NCBI GenBank assembly: GCA_027624675.1
Contig: JAQBTZ010000009.1
Span: forward strand, 1 to 13,371
Reading direction: 5' to 3'
Length of the DNA stretch: 13,371 bases
From: a bacterium
GTDB lineage: Bacteria > Patescibacteriota > WWE3 > 2-01-FULL-39-13 > JAQBTZ01
This document shows positions 7,449-13,371 of this stretch, piece after piece (the stretch's first letter is position 1; the number at the start of each line of letters is the position of its first letter). The notes below the pieces were generated by a model. That model saw nothing but the letters and a program-made list of their open reading frames with translations. It did not search any database and was not told the origin of the DNA. Both the position numbers and the translations under genes were made by a program.

Positions 7449-7497
7449 ATGATAATAATACACTAAATACGTGTTTTAATTAATGTATACTAAAGAT
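7449..7497. promoter_or_regulatory. Compact divergent promoter region
   Basis: About 50 bases separate ATG 7448 (minus, GT4) from ATG 7498 (plus, alternative start of the serine hydrolase). On the minus strand TATTAT (7460-7455) ends six bases before ATG 7448. On the plus strand TATACT (7486-7491) ends six bases before ATG 7498. Both have the geometry expected of a -10 box for a leaderless transcript. No convincing -35 box is visible for either, and chance matches are likely in such AT-rich sequence. Confidence 0.3.
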
Positions 7498-8361
7498 ATG
7501 AAGATAATATACATAATTTTAATAGTTATTGTCGTTGTAGTTATATTTTCATTATTCAACTCAGAAAGTACATTTGTATACACCAAACCAACAACTACAA
7601 ACACAATAATACCAAAAACCGCGGGTACAGAATCTTTAAAAGATAAATTTATAGATATAACAATACCTACTGGTTCTTTTAGTTTTGCATATTTAGACCT
7701 AAACACTAACCAAAAGTTTACAATTAACCCAGACGAAGAATTTTACTATGCGTCTATTTTCAAGTTACCTGTAGCAGTTACTGTGTTTAAAAATTTAGAT
7801 TCAAAAAAATATACTTTACAAGATAAATTTACATATCTAAAAGAGGACTATGCAACAGGAGATGGAAGTTTACAATACAATGAATTTGACTCTGACTATA
7901 CAATTAATCAACTACTAGTTTACTTACTTAAAGAATCTGACAATGTAGCAATGAATATTTTTATTAGAGAGTTTGGAATTGACAATATCTACCAAACTGC
8001 ACTTGATCTTGGCACTAGCAAAAACTTTGCAAACAATAATACAGGAAAAGTTAGTGATGGAATAACTATGTTTAAAAATATCGATACAACTAATATTATC
8101 TCAGACGAAAGCAAAACAATTCTTTATACATACCTAACAGATACAAACTTTGAAGATAGAATAAAACCAGGTCTTAAAAACAATTCTAGCTTAGTTCATA
8201 AAATCGGAACTTGGCCAGATACAGCAAGCTTTCATGATTGTGGGATCGTAATAAATGATAATTACAAATATTATATCTGTATATTAACTAAGGACACTAA
8301 CTTAAAAAATGCACAAGAACTAAGCAGTAAACTTAGTAGAATTACCGAAAGTCTTTATTGA
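7483..8361 (+). CDS. Membrane-anchored class A beta-lactamase-fold serine hydrolase (PBP-like)
   Basis: The 292-residue protein has an N-terminal transmembrane anchor (about 7-24, no lipobox), a short Thr-rich linker, and a Beta-lactamase2-type domain that would act outside the membrane. Catalytic elements, numbered from ATG 7483: S91-I-F-K94 (SxxK), SDN at 152-154 and K240-I-G242 (KTG equivalent), all at suitable spacing. Class A beta-lactamases carry a Glu in an omega loop (ExxLN) about 36 residues after SDN; here that area reads FANNNTGKVSDG, without that Glu. This argues for a D,D-peptidase or another acyl-transfer/hydrolytic role on cell-wall or surface substrates, not resistance; substrate unknown. 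ATG 7498 (MKIIYIILIV) is an equally good start. It is the only plus-strand gene, set between glycosyltransferase genes, divergent from GT4 and convergent with the guanylyltransferase gene. Confidence 0.85.
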   Translation: MYTKDMKIIYIILIVIVVVVIFSLFNSESTFVYTKPTTTNTIIPKTAGTESLKDKFIDITIPTGSFSFAYLDLNTNQKFTINPDEEFYYASIFKLPVAVTVFKNLDSKKYTLQDKFTYLKEDYATGDGSLQYNEFDSDYTINQLLVYLLKESDNVAMNIFIREFGIDNIYQTALDLGTSKNFANNNTGKVSDGITMFKNIDTTNIISDESKTILYTYLTDTNFEDRIKPGLKNNSSLVHKIGTWPDTASFHDCGIVINDNYKYYICILTKDTNLKNAQELSSKLSRITESLY

Positions 8362-8377
8362 TACTCATTGAGCTATC
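8360..8377. other. Short hairpin between convergent genes
   Basis: GATACTCATTGAGCTATC can fold into a seven-pair stem (GATA plus CTC with one bulged base) around a three-base loop. It lies in the 16-base gap between the convergent serine hydrolase and guanylyltransferase stop codons. The 8-mer CTCATTGA also occurs twice (8364-8371, 8377-8384). There is no T-run on either side, so a role as shared terminator is only a possibility. Confidence 0.2.
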
Positions 8378-9466
8378 TCATTGAAACTCGGCATATTTAG
8401 TATTATCAAAACCCTTTACCATTTTCTTAACTTCTCCCATATCATCTTTATTACATACTAAAACCGCATCATCCGTTACTACTACTATCATATTATTTAA
8501 GTTAAGTGTTGTAACCAATGCTTTATCCGAATAGTTATAAATAAGGCAATCTTCTGAATTTTTATCTAAAACATTTCCTTTGGTTATAACATCGCTAGCA
8601 TCTTCTTCCAGTGCTTCTTTTAATCCAAACCAATCTCCTACATCACTCCAATCCATCTTAGAAACAACTACTAAAGCATCATCAGATTCTAAATTCTCTG
8701 AAACTACATAGTCAATTGCAACTTTCTCTAAAGATTCAAATACTTTCATCTCTATCTCTTCAAGTTTATCTGAATTAATATTATCAGCGATTTTGATTAA
8801 CCCATTATGTATTTCTGGAGCAAATTCCTTGTATTTCTGCATTATAAGCTCAGGGGTTGCTACTAAATAACCTGGATTCCAATAATAATTACCATCAATA
8901 ATATATTCTTTTGCAGTCTCAATATCTGGTTTTTCTACAAATTTTTCAAACTTATAAATACCAATATGAGGAGAATACTGTTTTATGCGATTGGTAGTTT
9001 TTATATAACCCTTTTCACTAGAAGGATATCTTGGAGGAACTGCTAATAATACAAACTTATTCTGTTCTAAAACTAGCTTATCAGCAATCTTAAGTGACTC
9101 TAAAAATATTTCAGGTTTTTTTACAATATGATCTGACCATAAAATAGCAAGTGGTTCTTGCTCGCCAAACCTATCCTGCATCTTTACAACTGCATACCCT
9201 ACTGCAGCTGCAGTATCTTTCATCATTGGTTCTGCAATAATATTTTCAAATGGAATTCCAGGCAATTGGTCTTTTACCTCATCAACGTAATCTGAGTTAG
9301 TACTAATAAATATATCCTCAACCTTAAACTGAGTAACTAAAGAATCAACCCTACTTTGTAGTAAGGATCTTTTTCCAACAACAGCATGAAACTGTTTTGG
9401 AAACTTTTTTCTGCTTGCAGGCCAAAATCTTGTTCCTACTCCTCCTGAAAAGACTATTACTTTCAT
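8378..9466 (-). CDS. manC: Mannose-1-phosphate guanylyltransferase
   Basis: Converts mannose 1-phosphate and GTP to GDP-mannose in the cytosol, the donor for mannosyl (and, after further steps, fucosyl or rhamnosyl) transferases. The 362-residue protein is the nucleotidyltransferase domain with its short beta-helix end, without the C-terminal phosphomannose isomerase domain of the bifunctional 470-480-residue ManC/AlgA enzymes. Signatures: FSGGVGTRFWPASRKKFPKQF (6-26), AEPMMKDTAAAVGY (78-91), WSDHIV (110-115), GYIKT (153-157), KFVEKPDIETA (175-185), YYWNPGYLV (194-202), IDYVVSE (251-257) and MDWSDVGDWFGL (271-282). The ATG has one of the few clear Shine-Dalgarno sequences here (AAGGA, five bases upstream). 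It lies 21 bases after the GT2 gene, so a shared transcript is likely. No phosphomannomutase is in the window. Confidence 0.93.
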   Translation of the reverse strand: MKVIVFSGGVGTRFWPASRKKFPKQFHAVVGKRSLLQSRVDSLVTQFKVEDIFISTNSDYVDEVKDQLPGIPFENIIAEPMMKDTAAAVGYAVVKMQDRFGEQEPLAILWSDHIVKKPEIFLESLKIADKLVLEQNKFVLLAVPPRYPSSEKGYIKTTNRIKQYSPHIGIYKFEKFVEKPDIETAKEYIIDGNYYWNPGYLVATPELIMQKYKEFAPEIHNGLIKIADNINSDKLEEIEMKVFESLEKVAIDYVVSENLESDDALVVVSKMDWSDVGDWFGLKEALEEDASDVITKGNVLDKNSEDCLIYNYSDKALVTTLNLNNMIVVVTDDAVLVCNKDDMGEVKKMVKGFDNTKYAEFQ

Positions 9467-9487
9467 ATTATTCCTTAAAATTTATAC

Positions 9488-10405
9488 TTAAACTTTAATT
9501 TTATATTTTAACACCCTAAGCGTACTTAAAACAGCAAGTGAAAAATACACTAGCATATTTGTTAATATATTATGTTTTCTTGCTAAGTGTTTTTTATAAA
9601 AAATCTTCATCGATTCAACAGAAGATTTTGCAACAAGGATTCTGGTCTTTTTAATATCTGTAGTAATAATCTTTACTTCTCTTGTTCCTTTTGAATAGCC
9701 CCTATAATGAATAATTTTTACGGCGGGGTAATACATTATCTTAAATCCTAAATCATGAATCTTTTGACAAAAATCAAGATCCTCTCCATTTAAAAAGTAG
9801 TCCTCATCCCACCATCCAATCTTATCTGCTAATTCTTTTCTTGTTAGTAAAAATGCTCCTTGTACTCCAAAAACTTCGTGCTCAACAGTCTCTGAAATAT
9901 GACCATAGTAATATCCGTTAAAAAATCTGTTTTTAGGAAACAGTTTCCATAAACCAGTTATTCTCATAAACGTATTAAGTAAGTTCATCTCACCTCTTCT
10001 GCAATCTTTATCAAGACCACCTGTAAACAAGTCTACCTTGCAGGTTGCTACCCCAATTTGTTTATTTCCATCAAAATACTCCAGCATTTTGACGAAAACA
10101 TTAGGTTTAAACTCTGTATCGCCATTTAGAAATAATATATACTCACCGTTTACATAAGGTCTGGCACTATTATTACCCTTAGAAAACCCAATATTTACTT
10201 TATTCTCTACAAGTTTTATCTGAGGGTAGGTTTTCTTAATAAACTCTGCACTTCCATCTGTTGATGCGTTATCAAATACTATAATTTCAGTCTCTAATGC
10301 TAATTTTTCTAATAACTCCTTTTGGCTTGCGATACTCGAATCAATAGTCTTTTCAATTATATGTCTATTATTAAAACAAGAAATCACAACTGATAATTTA
10401 ATCAT
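9488..10405 (-). CDS. GT2-family glycosyltransferase, WbbL/rhamnosyltransferase-like
   Basis: A 305-residue GT-A fold enzyme that would transfer a sugar from a nucleotide donor to a lipid-linked saccharide at the cytoplasmic face of the membrane. Features: KLSVVISCFNN (3-13), IIVFDNASTDGS (41-52), NIGFSKGNN (71-79), the metal-binding region LNGDTE (93-98, D-T-E in place of DxD), FGVQGAFLLTRKE (179-191), the probable catalytic-base segment NGEDLDFCQKIHDLGFKI (206-223; E208-D209), and H233 in IIHYRGYS. A C-terminal hydrophobic helix (about 283-298) probably holds it at the membrane. The pattern resembles dTDP-rhamnose-dependent WbbL proteins, but donor specificity is not secure. Its ATG overlaps the end of the upstream fusion gene by eight bases, indicating translational coupling. 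Confidence 0.92.
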   Translation of the reverse strand: MIKLSVVISCFNNRHIIEKTIDSSIASQKELLEKLALETEIIVFDNASTDGSAEFIKKTYPQIKLVENKVNIGFSKGNNSARPYVNGEYILFLNGDTEFKPNVFVKMLEYFDGNKQIGVATCKVDLFTGGLDKDCRRGEMNLLNTFMRITGLWKLFPKNRFFNGYYYGHISETVEHEVFGVQGAFLLTRKELADKIGWWDEDYFLNGEDLDFCQKIHDLGFKIMYYPAVKIIHYRGYSKGTREVKIITTDIKKTRILVAKSSVESMKIFYKKHLARKHNILTNMLVYFSLAVLSTLRVLKYKIKV

Positions 10406-13371
10406 CTTGGCTCAACCTTTCAGCTTCTATTTTTTCATCTACCTCTGCTTGCATACTTGTATAAGTATCAAATAATTGATTAAGAGTATTGTATTCAACC
10501 TGTGTAACTAATAACCCTGTAGTTTCTCGAAGTGTAATGTCTTTTAACAATGCATTGTATTCAGCTTTAACCTGGTTTACCTTTCCTTGCTCATAAGCAT
10601 TAAAAGATTGTATATCGTATAAAAAGTAATCATCTTCTTCGTTTACCTTAATTACCCTTATACCTTTATCGTTAAAAATCTTATGAACATCCTCCCCTGC
10701 AATTACCAACATCGATTCTGAATATGAAAGTCCCTCATACACTAACCAGATATCAGCGCTACTTACTCCTTTAATCTGGGTGTTAGAGTCTACATAAAAC
10801 CTAATAACTGGCTCCTCCATCTCAACGTAATATAATAGATGATTTAGATATTTTTCATTCGCGGTATTTACTAATACCTTTTTAAATCTATTAAAGTCAG
10901 GTGTCCATATTCGGTCCCTAACCAAGTAGACATTATAAAAACCAATCAAGATAACTAAAGTAACTGCAATTAACTCAACACCAATTTTGTTTTTGCTAAA
11001 TCTAGTTTTTGCTAATGACAACACCTTAGAGGCACCAAATCCTATTATAATTGCAAGGACTGGATAAATTGGCATGATATACCAAATTAGTTTCGTATTA
11101 GATATTGAGAAAAAGACTAATATCACCCCCGCCCAAATTAATAATAACTTAAATATATTTGAACCTTTAAGGGATTTAACAAACACAATAAATACAGATG
11201 GAATTAAAGCAATAAACCAAAATCTCATGCTGACTTTCAGTACTATAAAGTACCAAAGTAACGATGCGGATTTTTTCTCGTCTCCTGTAATACCCCTTTC
11301 AAATATCTGTTTTATAAAGTAACTGTTCCAAAACTGCTGTCCAAACTTAACAGTTTCATAATAATGCCATGGCAAAACACTAACTAATAGCCCTACAATT
11401 ATTATTAAAAATTGATTTGCAAATTCCGACAATTTTTTCTGTTTTGAATATATAAGTAATAACTCATACACCACTATTATTCCTATTGGTAATAAACCAA
11501 CTATTGCCTTAGTCATTACTCCTAAACCAATTAAAACACCAATTAATAACGAATTTAAAATCGATTTTTTGTTAATAGCATATACATATAATGCTGATGT
11601 AATAAAAAATGTAACGCTAACATCTAACATTCCAAGTTTACTATAATAAAGAAATTGAACAGTTGTTGTTAATGCTACTGCGGAAACTATCCCCGCAAAT
11701 AGTCCAAACTTTTTCTTTGCAAAAAGATAAGTTAGTAGTACAGTTCCAAAACCAAATATAGCTGACCAAAATCTAACAGCCCAAGAAGAAAGTGCAAAAC
11801 TTGTTATTTTTAATAAAGGTGCAGTTAACCACATATATAAAGGTGGCTTTTCAAACCAAGCCTGTTCAATGTTCCAATATAAAGTCCCTATCCCTTTACC
11901 ATCTACTATGTTCTTTGCAACCTTTGCATAAATTGCTTCATCATAATCAATCAACGCATTTGTACCTAACCCTAAAAATATATAAAATCCTGCAAATAAT
12001 GCAATTAACAAAAATATTACCCAGCTATTTGCCTTAACCCAATCAAAAATAGTTACAAAAGTAACCTTGACTTGACTTGTTATAACAACATAGACAATTG
12101 AAAACATATAAATCCACCAGAAAAATTCTAAGTTATAAGAGTAAAAAATACCTGATGCCAAAGTTGCTAATAATGAGGCAAGTAATCCAGAGGCAAAAAC
12201 ATCTTTTTGACTTATTGAAAGTCTTAATAAACTAAAAACTATTATTAATGTAAGAAATGTAAATATTCCAAACCCTAGTAGGCCAGTCTCTGACAGCATC
12301 TGACCCCAGATACTATGACTTGGAACTCTAACCTGTGCGGCACCAGGATCTCTTAAAAAATAATACTCATTATCCTTTGCATTTAAAGTTCTCAATTGCT
12401 CATTAAAGTTTCCATATCCACCACCGATAATTTGATGTTCTTTAAATACTTCCCACGCCTTTTTAATTAAGATCATATGTGATTCCGATGAATCAAGCCT
12501 TGTATGAGTATAGTTTGTATACCAAGCTGTAAATGAAAAATCAGTTTTAATCTCAACATATGAAAACACGCTAATTATTAAAATTAAGAGAGTTAATAGA
12601 CTTGAGATAATAAATTTTTTATACCCGTTAATATAAAGCAATATTGCATAAATTATTGCACCAACAAAGGCTCCTCCCCACGAGCTACGGGAATTTGTAA
12701 GTATTAAGATAGGAATAATAAAAATTGAGGTAAAAAGTGAAAAATATTTCTTATACCCTTTAGTCAAAAGGAAATAAGAAAATGTCATAAACAACCCTGC
12801 TACCAAAAAAGCTCCATAATGATTTACATCCCAAAACAACGAGCCTAACCTTACATAAACGCCAGGTATATACCATAATGCTCCAATCGGTTTTCCATAT
12901 TGTAAAAAATACCAATACTGAAAAACAGCAAAAATTAAACTACCAAATATTGTATAAACAAATATGTTAAACCAATTAAAAAACTTTTTGTGGGTATCGA
13001 CTAAATCAAATGCAATAAAGATTAATGCTATCTGCAAACATAAAAATGAAAACAGATGAATACTTTCCTGAAAACTTATTGTGTTAAAAAAAGACAAAAC
13101 AATCGCTCCAACTAATGCAATAAAACCTAACAAAAATGGGTTTTGTTTATATGAGTTAATTGAAAGTAAGATTTGTTTTGATCTATAAATTTGAACAAAA
13201 TAACCAGAAATTAAAAACAAGGTTGCAAGTCTTATCGGCAATAGATCCCAGACCCCAAACAAACTAAAATTTTGTTTATGCATTAAGATAACTAAAGGAG
13301 TTAATAGATATAAACCTAATAATGATTTTTTATATCCAAGAGTAAAAAATACAACTGAAATTATTAAAACT
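10398..13371 (-). CDS. O-antigen-ligase-like / ArnT-PMT-like GT-C fusion membrane protein (5' end outside window)
   Basis: A giant polytopic membrane protein of at least 990 residues. The frame has no stop from the window edge (13371), and the codons before ATG 13283 read as a hydrophobic segment (VLIISVVFFTLGY, then LLGLYLLTPLVILM), so the true start lies outside. Numbering from 13283: residues 1-400 look like an O-antigen ligase/polymerase (Wzy_C) with TNSRSSWGGAFVG (196-208), IIGGGYGNF (285-293) and an extracytoplasmic loop ending SHSIWGQMLSETGLLGFG (322-339; H323). Residues 415-785 look like a PMT_2/ArnT glycosyltransferase: ALIDYDEAIYAK (443-454, acidic D446/D448-E449), FEKPPLYMWL (477-486), LGMLDVSVTFF (550-560) and NTKLIWYIMPIYP (729-741). 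Residues 785-961 form a soluble tail ending in a charged, probably coiled-coil helix. Both halves would use polyprenyl-linked sugars on the outer face. It is followed by, and overlaps, the GT2 gene. Confidence 0.85.
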   Translation of the reverse strand, partial: VLIISVVFFTLGYKKSLLGLYLLTPLVILMHKQNFSLFGVWDLLPIRLATLFLISGYFVQIYRSKQILLSINSYKQNPFLLGFIALVGAIVLSFFNTISFQESIHLFSFLCLQIALIFIAFDLVDTHKKFFNWFNIFVYTIFGSLIFAVFQYWYFLQYGKPIGALWYIPGVYVRLGSLFWDVNHYGAFLVAGLFMTFSYFLLTKGYKKYFSLFTSIFIIPILILTNSRSSWGGAFVGAIIYAILLYINGYKKFIISSLLTLLILIISVFSYVEIKTDFSFTAWYTNYTHTRLDSSESHMILIKKAWEVFKEHQIIGGGYGNFNEQLRTLNAKDNEYYFLRDPGAAQVRVPSHSIWGQMLSETGLLGFGIFTFLTLIIVFSLLRLSISQKDVFASGLLASLLATLASGIFYSYNLEFFWWIYMFSIVYVVITSQVKVTFVTIFDWVKANSWVIFLLIALFAGFYIFLGLGTNALIDYDEAIYAKVAKNIVDGKGIGTLYWNIEQAWFEKPPLYMWLTAPLLKITSFALSSWAVRFWSAIFGFGTVLLTYLFAKKKFGLFAGIVSAVALTTTVQFLYYSKLGMLDVSVTFFITSALYVYAINKKSILNSLLIGVLIGLGVMTKAIVGLLPIGIIVVYELLLIYSKQKKLSEFANQFLIIIVGLLVSVLPWHYYETVKFGQQFWNSYFIKQIFERGITGDEKKSASLLWYFIVLKVSMRFWFIALIPSVFIVFVKSLKGSNIFKLLLIWAGVILVFFSISNTKLIWYIMPIYPVLAIIIGFGASKVLSLAKTRFSKNKIGVELIAVTLVILIGFYNVYLVRDRIWTPDFNRFKKVLVNTANEKYLNHLLYYVEMEEPVIRFYVDSNTQIKGVSSADIWLVYEGLSYSESMLVIAGEDVHKIFNDKGIRVIKVNEEDDYFLYDIQSFNAYEQGKVNQVKAEYNALLKDITLRETTGLLVTQVEYNTLNQLFDTYTSMQAEVDEKIEAERLSQDD

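Noticed and set aside
7476..7706. Minus-strand open frame of 76 codons opposite the serine hydrolase start
   Set aside because: It is antisense to the coding N-terminus with its catalytic domain in the other frame; its hydrophobic end mirrors the transmembrane codons of the real gene.
7483..8361. Calling the serine hydrolase a beta-lactamase resistance gene
   Set aside because: The omega-loop Glu needed for deacylation in class A enzymes is not visible, and the gene sits among surface-glycan genes with no sign of mobility.
11074..12037. Two plus-strand open frames of about 80 codons inside the fusion gene
   Set aside because: Antisense to conserved GT-C coding sequence; no independent support.
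1..13371. CRISPR arrays, tRNA or rRNA genes, insertion sequences
   Set aside because: I found no spaced long repeats, no cloverleaf or rRNA-like stretches, and no transposase frame or terminal inverted repeats by eye.

Overview
This AT-rich window reads as a chromosomal segment of an uncultivated bacterium, probably of the Candidate Phyla Radiation (Patescibacteria; a Microgenomates/WWE3/Dojkabacteria-like group is possible, but I cannot fix the lineage by eye). The reasons are strongly A/T-biased codon use, compact genes with tiny gaps or overlaps, few Shine-Dalgarno sequences, a large DUF4012 protein, a RecO without its zinc cysteines, and divergent but recognisable core proteins. TGA serves as a stop (for example in the mannose-1-phosphate guanylyltransferase gene), so the genetic code looks standard.

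All genes but one lie on the minus strand; in transcription order they run from right to left. The right half (about 13371 to 8378) is a surface-polysaccharide block. It holds a very long membrane protein fusing an O-antigen-ligase-like half to an ArnT/PMT-like GT-C glycosyltransferase half (open at the window edge, so its N-terminus lies outside), then a WbbL-like GT2 glycosyltransferase overlapping it by 8 bases, then a GDP-mannose-forming nucleotidyltransferase with a clear Shine-Dalgarno sequence. The only plus-strand gene (7483-8361) encodes a membrane-anchored penicillin-binding/beta-lactamase-fold serine hydrolase. It converges on the guanylyltransferase gene and diverges from a GT4 glycosyltransferase gene.

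The left half continues with the GT4 glycosyltransferase (start corrected to 7448), a minimal PglC-like phosphoglycosyl transferase that would load the first sugar onto the lipid carrier, and a DUF4012 membrane protein. It then passes into housekeeping genes: recO, glyS (2 bases apart), and, after a 231-base gap, mraZ and rsmH, the conserved start of the division and cell wall (dcw) cluster. A further gene may begin at base 8 and run off the left edge.

Taken together, the polysaccharide genes supply GDP-mannose, lipid-carrier priming, cytoplasmic glycosyl transfer by GT2 and GT4, and extracytoplasmic transfer or ligation by the fusion protein. No flippase, chain-length regulator or phosphomannomutase is in the window. 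The points most worth a second look are the ligase/GT-C fusion, a four-copy TGGTG-type helical-phase repeat overlapping the mraZ start (probable MraZ operator) next to a strong hairpin, the ambiguous mraZ start, and the scarcity of Shine-Dalgarno sites with A/T-rich -10-like motifs just upstream of several starts.
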